Shown here: positions 46,322-57,170 of the stretch, one piece after another
Numbering within the stretch: the stretch's first letter is position 1
Layout: each line of letters begins with the position of its first letter
Source of the DNA: Muscardinus avellanarius
Taxonomy: Eukaryota > Chordata > Mammalia > Rodentia > Gliridae
NCBI GenBank assembly: GCA_963383645.1
Contig: OY726563.1
Location: 27,374,821 to 27,438,820, forward strand
DNA: 64,000 nt
Direction: 5' to 3'
Made by a program: the position numbers and the translations under genes
The notes under the pieces: generated by a model
Databases searched by the model: none
Seen by the model: the letters and a program-made list of their open reading frames with translations, nothing else
What the model was told of the DNA's origin: nothing

Positions 46322-46506
46322 AAATAATTTTTGTTACTGGAGATTGAACCCAGGGGTGCTTAGGCTTTGAGCTATACTTGCAAATCCTGTAAAAAAAACA
46401 TTTATTTTGAAACAGGGTCTCACTAAGTTACTGAGGCTAGATTCAAACCTGCTATCTTTCTGTCTCCACATCCCAAGTACATGTATGCACTGCCACACCT
46501 GGCTTC
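46322..46506 (-). mobile_element. B1-dID SINE
   Basis: Antisense: actggagattgaacccaggg, 'ttgaaacagggtctcactaag', ctgtctccacatcccaagta and 'gccacacctggct'. Confidence 0.85.
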
Positions 46507-48139
46507 AAATACTCTTTTCAGGGTGTCTGATTGAAATTAAATTATGTTGCATCTCAAATTTGGACCTTGAAAAGCATCTTCTTCATTTATCTGCACATAA
46601 AATGACACATATAATACAATTTATTTTTAATAAAATGTGGTATTCACAGAGTCAAACTCATTTAAACAATTGTTGACTCTACTCTAATACACCTCACAAT
46701 GTTTGCAAAGATGACTGAATTCTCCAATCATGAAAAATAAAAAATAGCATATTAAAATTTTTACATATTCCCCAGGCACACCAACTAAGTTGATAAACTT
46801 TACCTTTTATAACTAAATTATTAGGACTGGTATTAAGAGTAATTCAAATCTAACTTTTGCCTCTTACTAAGTAAAAACAGGTGAAATATTTTAATTCTCT
46901 GTATCACTGCTTTAAATTTTCAAACATATGTCAGGATTTTTCTTCAAGAAGGGTAATTCATATAAAATTTTCATCATATGTGTCTCAAAAAAGTAGCTAT
47001 TTCATTTTAGTGTTAATATTTTGGATTTATATTGTCCCTGAGTTCATTTGCTTGCATTTGACTTTTCTAAGAAATCACTACAATTCTATATTTTATGAGT
47101 ATAATTTTAATATGTGAGCAATTAAAATTATTTTAATAACTTTATTTCTTGAAGGTATGACAGAAACATTATTTGTTCATTCTGAATTTATTAAACACCT
47201 ATTTTGTGCAAGGTATGGAGGATACTACAATATGAAGTATAAAAGTTCTTGCTAATAATAAACTAAAATATATAAATTGCTTACCAAAAATATACCTTTT
47301 TGATCTTCACATCCAACATGAAATTAATTTTATTATTATGTCTAGTTAATAAACAAAGGGATAGCCTCATAAATGTTGTGATTCAATCACAATTTGATAC
47401 TTAGCTCTACTCTAATAATATGTCTCACAAATAGTATCAGGATAGTTAATTTCTTGTATTTAATTTTCATTCCAAAATGATTTAACTTTTCCAGCAGAGA
47501 AAGCTATCTTAACATTTAACATTCATGCTTACTGTCCACAACATAGGACTAATGTTGCTAAACAAAGGATTGCAGTTCTTACCCAGATGGTGGGTTCTTC
47601 CCTGCTAACTGTATCACTGTATTAACACAGTCATATTTATTTTTCTTTAAGCCAAGGGAAGCTGGAACCTTTCTCACCCTCTTTTTATTTATCAGCATCA
47701 CTTTATGTCATGTGGGGGAAAGCAGCATTATGAAATAGAAGGTAAATATCTAAAACACATTTTAGAAATTCAGGATGAATATATAAAAATTCCCTGACTT
47801 CTAGCTGAGAAGATACTTTCTTGTTCATAGTCATAAAGATTTTTAACTTGAGAAGGGTTAGAAAACCCGGAAAGTGCAAGATAAGATAAGCAGTGTTCAT
47901 AGAATTGAACAAAGGTAAACATCAAGGAAACACAGAAACTGATGGTAAACAGTGGATCCAGAAAAAAATTGAGGAAGAAAAAGATATTAGATATGATCCT
48001 GAAAAATAAATAGGCTGCTGTGTAGAGAAAAGAACAGACCCTCTAGAATAGCATTCTTTCCAATGCCACTAAATAGAATAAACACTCTAAAGATGTGATA
48101 GTTTCATTTTAAATATAGTTCTTCATTTTCTCCTCATTC
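46507..48139. other. Unique AT-rich intergenic DNA
   Basis: No gene. 47165-47260 (tgaatttattaaacacctat) has a weak L2-like look. Confidence 0.45.
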
Positions 48140-48545
48140 CAGTTATCTATTGATGTGTAATAAAGCATTCCAAACCTAATGGCTTCAAAACAATAACCAT
48201 TGATTAGTTCATGACTGTAGTTTCAGCAGTGTTCAATGGAGAAGGCTAATGTCTACTCCACTTGACATTAGCTGAAGGGCCATGATAGAGAGGTATGAAA
48301 AGAGGGAAGCCTTTTCAGAACGGATCAGTCATATGGGCGGGAAATTTGTGCTTAGTGTTGTTTGGGTACTCATTCTGGGTTTTTCTTCAGCCTTTTCTAT
48401 GTGTCCTGCAAGTTCCCACAGAATGATAGCTAACTTTTAAGATTAAGGTCATGAAGAGAAAGAGCCAGATGGAGGCTAGATCTTTTATGATCTAGTCTGG
48501 GAGGTTATATAACGTTATTTCTGCCCTAGGCTTTTAGTTGTGATA
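48140..48545 (+). mobile_element. Ancient interspersed repeat, class not resolved
   Basis: Begins ccagttatctattgatgtgt, then 'aatggcttcaaaacaataac', and later 'atgatctagtctgggaggtt' and 'cgttatttctgccc'. This order is that of a widespread old mammalian repeat whose copies read 'ttatctattgctgtgtaacaa...agtggcttaaaacaa'. I do not recall its class with certainty. Confidence 0.5.
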
Positions 48546-50955
48546 GTTACAGAGGTACATACAATTTCAAGAGAAAGAGAAACAAACTGTATATTTTGAT
48601 GGATAAGTGTCAAGTTATTAGAAAATACAACTTATATAAACAACAAAGACTGAGAAAAATCTGAGCATGATATGATGTGATAAATGTTTATCCACCTGGA
48701 AGATGTGTTTTAGTCTCCAAATGTCATCTCAAATTGACAGAGCACAGCTCAATGTGTATTGCAACCTGACTGGTCAGAATTTTAAGTCTGTCTGGTTCAT
48801 ATTACCTTTTCTGTAAAGTGCTTCTGGTTGACAGTACCTGATATAGTACTGAAATATACTGATGTAGACTTTTCAGACTGATGTGAAATTTAGCCACGCA
48901 CATTGAAAACATTTGGTTGATGTTTCTCAGTTTCCAAGAGGACAAACTATATTAACTTAATCTGTGACAGAAAATATTTACAGAATAAGGTATTCAAAAC
49001 TCTTGAACAGCATACAAAAGTGGGATAATTTCTAGATACCTGTAAGAATATGTATAACCATTTATTGAAATTTTTCATCTCCAATGTAGCCTAGATTCTA
49101 AGAGTGCATGCAAATGTCTTGACCACAGAAGTGATTAATCTTGTACACCTTAATATGGTTAAATTATACAGACACATTCCATATTTATATATTCAAGGTT
49201 GCATTATACCTACTTTTTGATTCTAGAATATATAGTTTCTACCATAAGATGCACAAGATAATTGTAAAAAAATGGGATACATATTATAATATGGGGTGTG
49301 TGTGGATGAGATATTATTTCACCTTTTAAAAGAGGATGAATATTGAAAGGAAGTGAGATGTAAGTATAGAATTTCCCTTTGTTTCACTCTGAGAGTGAGA
49401 AAACTAGACCAACAAAGGAGAAACTGCATTTCAAAGAGAGAAAAAGAGGGAAAACTCTGAGATCCAATGAAAAAGTGTCAGGACATCAAAACAGTACAGA
49501 GAAGCATAAAGGTAAGGCAGGGAAAAGCTAAATGCACATTGCAAGGGCTCAGCTCCTTTGCAAAGGGAGGGAAATTAGATTCCATAGCATAAGGTAAGTT
49601 GGAGAGTGCATCTAACTCTGATAATAACTGCAGACTGGCAATCCTAATCACAGGAGAAATCCAGGTTTCATTCAGACTTTAAATCCAGTTTTGTGATTTG
49701 TTCTGAGAATGCCTCCTTCTGTACAGCAAGCTAAATTTAGAGAAGAAAGTCAATATATCCCTCAGCAAACTCTCAGAGCAGTATAGCCCAAAGCTATCTT
49801 GACAGTGGTCTTATTGTTAGAAACCATACTGCTCTAAGGAGCAGAAACTTTAGATTCATGACAATTCAGGGTCCCTTAGACCACCTTGATACACTGATTT
49901 GGTGAGAGATGGCCATGCAAGTTCAAAGAGGAGTACAAGGAAGAGGACAACATTGGGCCATGAACCAACCAAGCAGTTTGAACAGTGGGGAGCATGGGCT
50001 AAGATGGAGAGTAGAGAGGGGTCAGTGACCTCACCTTTACCTTAAGTACTGAGGAGCAAGACCAGGCTTGTGCATTGTCCAAAGGGAGCCAAGTACAAGT
50101 GTACTGAGATAAAGGATGGCTAAGTGATTATTTCTATCTCTTCCCCCTACCACTCAGAATTTGCTGATTTGATTGTGCCCCTTCATAATATGAAGCACCC
50201 TGGTGTACACCATCAATTGTATATTTTCCACTCCTTGAGGAACACAGACTATAGTCAGATGGGCTTAATATGTGCCCACCTGGCACAGTCCACATAGATT
50301 TCTGTGAAACACACTTGCTACAACTTAGATATTAACCATGACACTACGCATGTAGACTAAGGGACTCTGGAACAAGCAATGCACATATTCCAAAAAGTTT
50401 GTCTGCAATCCAAACACCTCAGAAGAAATTGTTATTTTTTGTTTTCTCCATATATTTTGTTCTCTCAATTTTTTATAATTTTTCATCTTATTTTTGTAGT
50501 GCTTTATTTTTCTCAGAGACAAAGGCAGATGTTTAAGTAAAGCAATGATACAAGTTTAAGGGAAATGTGAACCATCTCGAAAGTATGAGAGGGATAAGAG
50601 AGGCTTTGTAGTACTTTAAAAGAGTTTTCATCATTCTTACTATCACACTTTTTCATTTTATTATAATTGATTTTTGACTTTTTAGTTTATTCAATAATAT
50701 CTCTGCTTCTTTTTTCTATTTTTATAAGTTATGTGGTTGGTGTAGCTTTTTATTATTAGTGTATTTCTGTATCTCATTTGTTTTAATGATGTGTGAATAT
50801 TGTGTTCCTCCTTCTCAGTGGAGCTGGGGATCAAGACTAGCACTTCAAACATGTTGGGCTCATGTTTTGTTGCTGAACTAAACTTACAACAGGTAAGTAA
50901 AATTGCACCACACTCTGGCAATACTTTTATCATGCTTGATGCTTGGTAGATACTT
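48546..50955. other. Unique intergenic DNA
   Basis: 2.4 kb without a recognisable gene or repeat; the least AT-skewed unique stretch of the middle part (49400-50250), but no long open frame or splice structure. Confidence 0.45.
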
Positions 50956-52585
50956 CAACTTGCAGAATGGGAAAAATTAAAGTCCCCAGTTGATGATCTA
51001 GCCGCAAATAGGCAAAATTAGGGAGGCCCAATGCCTAACTTCTGCAAACTCATCCAATGGAACAGCAAAAAGATATAACACTACTATTGTGAACATTATA
51101 CTCACAAGGAGCCTCAGCATATATCGGTTTCATAATCTTGCAGATAGTAAATTTTAACCAAGACTGGAAGGATAACCTCAGAATGAATTCTATATACACA
51201 GCTATCTTCAATACAATTGCCTGAACTACCCGGTGGACCCAATATTAGGAGACCTACAGAAAAAGTGTGTCCCTCAAGCTCTCACGCAGTACACATTGCG
51301 CAAAAACCTCACAATTTTCAGTCAGAGAAGCCACAGGAATACTACACTGCTAAGTCCCTTTGAAATTAAATGCAATATTACAAAATAAACCAATATCCCA
51401 GAAGGCCACATTGTCAGGTAATGTCTATTCTCTAAGAAAGCCCTCATGTAAACGTGGAAAAGACATAATTCCCCACAGATGTACCAATCTCTATACAAAA
51501 AGAGAATAAACAAATTAACAAGGCAACGTGAATCTTCTTGAAATTGATGAATCTCTAGTAACTAATTCCAAAGACATTGAAGTAGATAAAGCATTGGATA
51601 AAGAATTCAAAAATACATTAAAATTATAAATGGATTAAAGGACATACCAAAAAAACAGCTGAGTGAATGAAAGAAGATAATGTAGAATAAGTAAAAACAA
51701 CTCAATAAAGAGACTCTTTGAAAAAGAACCAAGTATACACACTGGAAATCAAAACTTCAATAAGTTAAATAAGAAACTGAGATGAAAACTTCACCAATAG
51801 ACTATATTAAATATTAGAATATGAGAGCTAGAAGGCAGGATTGATGAATTTAGATAGAAATAAAGAAAAATACAATAGAATGAGGAGAATATACAACAAA
51901 TATGGTACTCTAAAAACAAAAAAATTGTGAATCATAGTTTTAGACATGGGGGCAGATGTACAGGCTAATTGTATCAAAAATTGATTGACAAAATAATATC
52001 TGAAAATTTTCCAAATCTTTTCCAAATCTTGAAGAAGATATGACATCCAGGTATAGTAAACATTTTTAACTTCAAATAGATATGACTATAAAATAACTTC
52101 TCCACAACATATTTTAGTTAAATTGCAAAAGGATGGGTAAACGAATATTGAATGCTGCAAGAAATCAACAAACTCATCAAGATAACAGCATATTTGTGAG
52201 CAAGAACTCTCAAGCGCAAGCAGGCATGGCATCTTAATGCCTAAAATAAGTATCAATCTAGACTGATATACAACAAAGACATCCTTTAGAAGAAAAGGAG
52301 AATTAAGTATGTCCCAAGATAAACAGAAACTAATTGAATTCATGAACATGAAAAGTACATTACAGAAGACTTTAAATCAATTCTACACATAGAAAAGAAT
52401 GTAATGTAAACATAATCATGTTAGTGTAGAAAATAACTAAAAGATTAGATAAACAAGTGAGACCTCGAAAAGAATAAAATTAATTGCATAAGCCATCAAA
52501 TCTTCAATATGAATGAAAGAAAAATATGAACATAGATTATCAAAAATATTAAAAATATTGAAATGCATACTTTCCAATAATAACT
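50956..52585 (+). mobile_element. Ancient L1M/HAL1-type 5' region and ORF1 remnant
   Basis: Diverged plus-strand sequence with ORF1 character: a run of Lys/Glu-rich broken codons, then atctgaaaattttccaaatc, 'atgacatccaggtatag' and 'gaatgctgcaagaaatcaac' in the order of old L1M/HAL1 ORF1. 50956-51600 is presumed 5'UTR/ORF1 start and is weaker. Confidence 0.55.
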
Positions 52586-52589
52586 ATGA

Positions 52590-52805
52590 ACTTAATTTTT
52601 TTTTGCGGTACCAGGGATTGAATCCAGGGCCATTCTACCTCTGAGCTATACTCCCAGCTCAATTTTTTATTCTTTATTTGAAACAGTCTCACTAAGTTTC
52701 AGAGAGCCTCACTAAGTAGCTGAGGATTGCGGAGAACCTGTGATTGTCCCACCTCCACCTCCCAAGTACTAGGATTACAAGGGTGCTCCACCATGCCCAG
52801 CTTCT
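52590..52805 (-). mobile_element. B1-dID SINE inserted in the ancient L1
   Basis: Antisense full copy: ggtaccagggattgaatcca, 'ctctgagctatactcccagc', 'tttgaaacagtctcactaag', cacctcccaagtactaggat and 'gggtgctccaccatgcccag'. Confidence 0.88.
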
Positions 52806-52928
52806 AAAATGGTTTTAATTCTTTAACTCTCCAATTAAAGGACAAAGGAATTCTGACTAGATTGAAATCAAGAACAAAAATCCAAACAACCTTCTTCCTA
52901 TAAGAAACTTCACCTCACCAGCAATATA

Positions 52929-52977
<49 letters not shown>

Positions 52978-53122
52978 CAGATTGAAAATGAGAAAATATA
53001 AAATGATATTCTAAGAAAATTTGCTTCCAAACGCAAGCAGAAGCAGGCACACTGATAATCAGTAAAAGAAGTTCATTATATATTAATAAGGTTAACAATC
53101 CATCAAGAAGCTATAAAGATGT
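52806..53122 (+). mobile_element. Ancient L1M ORF2: start of endonuclease region
   Basis: aactctccaattaaaggaca and 'tataagaaacttcacctcac' correspond to the beginning of the endonuclease domain; after a TA/T run the text resumes ('gattgaaaatgagaaaatat' and 'aaagaagttcattatatatt'). Confidence 0.65.
52933..52978. repeat. (TA)n followed by poly-T
   Basis: About 14 TA units then 17 T within the ancient L1. Confidence 0.95.
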
Positions 53123-53455
53123 TTAATGTGGTGGCATATACCTGTAAGCCCTGTATGTTGATGGCTGAGAGAGGAGGATGACAGGTTTAAAAAAAAGCTT
53201 TCTACAAATTAGTAAAAGACCCCATTTCAAAATAAAAAAAATAAAATAGAGCTAAGGGTATAGCTCCTAGATATAAAATTCCTGGTGTTTAATAACCAAT
53301 AGCCACTCTACACACAAAGCCCTAGAGTACCTTAGTAAGACTGTCAGCAGTTTGGGGATACTCTGCTGCAAATAAATAAATAAAGGAAATAAATAAAGGT
53401 CTGGTAGTATAGGTTGGAGGTAGAATGCTTCTGTATTCAACCTGCAGTATCAACA
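53123..53455 (+). mobile_element. Two tandem diverged B1-dID SINEs
   Basis: First copy 53123-53300 (tggtggcatatacctgtaag; ID half gagctaagggtatagctcct). Second, 5'-truncated copy 53325-53455 (gagtaccttagtaagactgt; ID half ggtctggtagtataggttgg; end 'tattcaacctgcag'). Both interrupt the ancient L1. Confidence 0.72.
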
Positions 53456-53459
53456 AAAA

Positions 53460-54068
53460 TAGAATGAGGATAAATATATATGCAACAAGCATCAGAGCAC
53501 TAAATTGTGTAAAACAAATAACAAGTACTATTGGATAATGGTGAATTACTTTATTACCCCATATTCACCAATAGTTCACACCCCCAAAAATCAAAGAAAC
53601 ATCAGAGTCACATTACACTAAAAATCAAATAGACTTAACAGATATCTACAAAATATTCCACCCAATAGTCAAAGAATATACATCACCACATGGAAATTTT
53701 CTAAACAGACTATATTGTAGGCTATAAAGCAAACCTTTAAAATTACAAAAAAACACCTTGAAAATATTTGTTGCTTCTTATCCGATCAAAATAAAATGAA
53801 AGTAGGAATCAACAGCATTAGACTAAAAAATAATAAAAACGATCAGTGAAACAGATTAGTTCTTTGAAAAGATAAAAACAATTGAGAAAACCTTAGACAA
53901 ATAAACCAAGGAGAGAGAAGACACAAAATTAGAATTCGAATTGAGGGTATTATATAACAGATAACACTGAAATCTAGATGCTCATTAGAGACTATTTTGA
54001 AAAACTCCAATAAAAGAGAAAATACAGAAAGGGCAATTTTTACACACATATGACAAATACCAAACATC
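53460..54068 (+). mobile_element. Ancient L1M ORF2, continuation
   Basis: Resumes with tatatatgcaacaagcatca, 'atagacttaacagatatcta' and 'aaatgaaagtaggaatcaac', the late endonuclease and linker parts of ORF2, all broken by stops. Confidence 0.65.
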
Positions 54069-54071
54069 ATA

Positions 54072-54228
54072 CTGAGTTGGGTGGTAGTACATTTCTGTAA
54101 TCTCAATGCACGGGAGGATTCTACAAGAGGATTACAAGTTCAAAGACAGCCTTACCAACTTAGCAAGGCCGTCAGCAACTTGAGACCCTGCTTTGAAACA
54201 AAAACTAAATTTGGGCTGGGGATGTAAG
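54072..54228 (+). mobile_element. B1-dID SINE, ID half truncated
   Basis: gagttgggtggtagtacatt, 'acgggaggattctacaagagg', 'gaccctgctttgaaac' and ID start gggctggggatgta only. Confidence 0.75.
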
Positions 54229-54596
54229 TAAAGAAAAAAAAAAGAATAGAAGACCCAAGATAAACTTATGCATTTAGAGGCATCAGCATCTTGAGAAAGG
54301 TACCAAAATATGTTGGAAATAAAGATAGCCTCTTCTATATACGGTACAAGAAAATTGACTATTCTTCATGTAACTAAATTTCTATTTTTCATCCTGTACT
54401 AAGGTAACTGAAAGTGGGCAAAAGACTTTAATGTAAGTCTTGAAACCTTGAAAGTCTAATTTTAAGATACAGGCACAAAAATTATTTCCTGAACATCAAT
54501 ATCACAGGAAGTAAAAGGAAGAATTCACAAATAGGATTTCATAAAAATAAATACTTGTGAACAGTGACGAAAATAGAGTGGGGTCAATTCACAGAA
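54229..54596 (+). mobile_element. Ancient L1M ORF2 C-terminal part
   Basis: gaaaattgactattcttcat, 'aaagactttaatgtaagtct' and 'aggatttcataaaa' follow the ORF2 order after the thumb. The RT core between this and the previous piece is missing. Confidence 0.5.
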
Positions 54597-54666
54597 AAGG
54601 AGTATAAAATAGGTCTGGGAGTGTGGCCCAGAGGAAAATGGTTTCTAGGAACCCCAGTACCACAAA
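54597..54666 (+). mobile_element. 3' half of a 'short-B1' SINE
   Basis: Only linker plus ID end: aaataggtctgggagtgtgg and ggtttctaggaaccccagta. 5'-truncated copy of the subfamily. Confidence 0.82.
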
Positions 54667-54753
54667 AAAAGAAAAAAAAAAAGAAATAAAAGAAAATGCC
54701 TTTGAGTTCCACTTCACCCCAGTCAGAATAATATTGTAAAAAAATAATAAGTA

Positions 54754-54926
54754 AAGTGGGCATGGTGGCGCAAGCTTGTAATCTCAGCATTTGGGAGGCT
54801 GAGACCCTGTTTCAAAATAAAGAATAAAAAACAGGGCTAGGGTGTAACTCAGAGGTAGAATGCCCCTGGGTTCCATCTCTAGTACTGCAATAAACAAACA
54901 AACAAACAAACAAATAAATAAATAAT
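54754..54926 (+). mobile_element. B1-dID SINE with deleted B1 middle
   Basis: gtgggcatggtggcgcaagc runs from 'gaggctgag' straight into 'accctgtttcaaaat', losing about 70 bp of B1; ID half cagggctagggtgtaactca; end cctgggttccatctctagta; tail (caaa)n(taaa)n. Confidence 0.85.
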
Positions 54927-54929
54927 GCA

Positions 54930-55480
54930 GTCTAGGATGTAAAGAAACTCATATACTGTTAGTGGAAATGTAAACCAGTGGAGTCACTATGGAAAAAAGT
55001 GTGGCAGTTTCTCAGGAAACTAAAAAGTCAACTACAATATGACCCAAATATATTTCTCCTAGGTGTGCACACAAATCATCATACAAAATGTATACCAGCA
55101 TATTTTCCTTTATTATGGCATTTTATTATGGCACAATGTAATATTATTCAACCATAAAGAAGAATAAAATAATGTCACTTGTAGGAAAATTGGTCGAATT
55201 GGTGTACATCATGCTAAGCAAAATAGACACAGAAAGACAAGAATTGCATGTCTTTCTGTCATACATGAACTCTAATAAGAAAAAAACAAAAAAAGATGAT
55301 CTGAAAGTAAAAGAGAAACTATTAGCGAAGGAAATCTAGAGGAGGTTGTTGAGAGGTGATTGCATCAGAGTAGTAGGTAGGATGGATATATGCATGAAGC
55401 ATGATATATCCATGTATTGGAATGCCACAGTGAGATTCATTTATTTGTACAATCAATACAATTTACTATTTATAACAAGA
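54930..55480 (+). mobile_element. L1 ORF2 end and 3'UTR
   Basis: catatactgttagtggaaat, 'cagtttctcaggaaac', 'aatattattcaaccataaag', 'catgctaagcaaaatagac', then a diverged 3'UTR with (aaaac) words. Likely the continuation of the ancient L1 begun at 50956. Confidence 0.72.
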
Positions 55481-55484
55481 AAAC

Positions 55485-55745
55485 ACACACACAAGATAAA
55501 CTGCTGATTATAACAACATGAATCACCTCACAACACATTTGGCTAAAAGAAATAAGCTAGACACAGAAATAAAAATATTGTGTAATCTCATGTGTATGCA
55601 GAATCTAAGAGTCAAATATATAGAATAGAATGATGATCATTAAGTTTTAGGAAGTAGAGAAAATGGGAAAATATATGATAAAAGAAACAAAATTGCATTT
55701 ATATAGTATGAATAATACAAATCCAATATATAATACAAAGTAATT
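55485..55745 (+). mobile_element. Second old L1M 3' end
   Basis: aaataagctagacacagaaa, 'aatctcatgtgtatgcagaa' and 'aggaagtagagaaaatggg': the post-ORF2 segment again, so a distinct copy in tandem with the preceding one. Confidence 0.5.
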
Positions 55746-55834
55746 TTATTAATAACATTTTTTGCCATCAAATAGTAAAAAATGATCCTAGTTTATGAGG
55801 TTCTGAAATTCTGGTCTTAACATAGACATGACCC

Positions 55835-56160
55835 TAAGACATTTGAACCTCAGTGAGATTATCCAGCCACAGAAAGTGAAGGGTCATGTGTTTTTTCTTA
55901 TAGCCAGAAGTTGAGAGTAATCAGGTTATCATAGGGACTTCAGACAATATAAGAGAAACTTAAGTGGAGCCAGGGAGGTGATCTAGGGAAATGGAAGAGG
56001 TGAGGGAGGATCAATGATCAAATCACTTTCACGGACATTATGTACAGATGTGAGAGTACCAATGTCAATCTCAATATCCTGTATGAGAAAAGGTGAAAGA
56101 GGGGAGGGAACTGGGGGAAAGCCTACCAAGTACACTATGCATATTTGTCATTATCACTAT
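55835..56160 (+). mobile_element. L1 3' end, family B (left part)
   Basis: gattatccagccacagaaag (end of ORF2), then the family B 3'UTR: agagtaccaatgtcaatctc, 'cctgtatgagaaaaggtg' and a purine tract. It is interrupted at about 56160 and resumes at 57096. Confidence 0.8.
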
Positions 56161-57095
56161 TTTTATTTATTTTTACTTTTAATTGGTGTATTATAGTCAT
56201 ACATCTTAATGGGGTACAAGATCATAAAAGCATACCTGCACACATCACTTATTTAGCCCTTCCTTAATTCCCACCCCATTCCTTCACCCCTCCCTCCTTC
56301 TCATGTTTGGCTTAGTGATTGACTTAGATATGTTTGTGAATGTACATCATATACATTAGGGAATTTCCCTCTTCTCCCTCCCATCCCTCTCAGTTAGATC
56401 ATCTTGTTTGCTCAACTATGGCTTCTCTTTCTTCATCTAGACTTTCTCTTATGACCCTTTTTTCTCCCTAGCTTCCACATATTAAGGAGAGCATCCAATT
56501 TTTTTTTACTTTTTGTGACTGACCAATCTCTCTTAGCAGAACGTTCTTCAGTTCCATGCATTTCCCCCCAAAATGATGTAATTTTGTTCTTCTTTATGAC
56601 TGGTAAAATTCCATTGTGTACATATCCCATAGTTTTATAATCTATTCATTTGTTGATTGATATCTTGGCTGGTTCCTTAGTTTAGCAATTATGAATTGTA
56701 TGACTATAACATAGATATGAGTACATTAGTTTGGTAGTTTGGTTTCCATTCTTGAGTAGATACCCAAAAATGATATTGCTGGATCATATGGTAAGTTCAT
56801 TCCAATTCTTCTGAGGATACCCCATATTGTTTTCCAAAGTGGTTGCACTAATTTGCAAGCCTACCAACAATGTATTAGAGTTCTCACTTCTCCATACCCT
56901 CACCAGCTTTGTTGTTTGTGTTTTGAATGATTGCCATTCTAGCTGGAGTTAGTTTAAATCTCAGGGTAGTTTTGATTTGCATCTCTCTGCTGATGCTAAT
57001 GATGCTGAACATTTTTTATACATTTATTTGCCATTTGAATTTCTTCTTTTGTGGATTGTCTATTTAGTTCACGTGACCATTTTTGATTGTGTTAT
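56161..57095 (-). mobile_element. L1 3' end, family A, nested in another L1
   Basis: Minus-strand 3'UTR (attggtgtattatagtcata; 'tccctccttctcatgtttgg'; 'gaatgtacatcatatacatt') followed by antisense ORF2 (ttctttatgactggtaaaat; 'tggatcatatggtaagttc'; 'gttttgatttgcatctctct'). Its two ends split a family B 3'UTR. Confidence 0.87.
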
Positions 57096-57170
57096 CTGTA
57101 ACTATCAATATCAACTACATTTTGATGTGAGACTATATGCACCAATAAAAGTATAAAAACAAAAATTTTA
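57096..57170 (+). mobile_element. L1 3'UTR, family B (right part) and tail
   Basis: cattttgatgtgagactata and 'gcaccaataaaagtataaaaac' match the extreme 3' end of family B seen at 20010-20072, completing the element begun at 55835. Confidence 0.72.
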
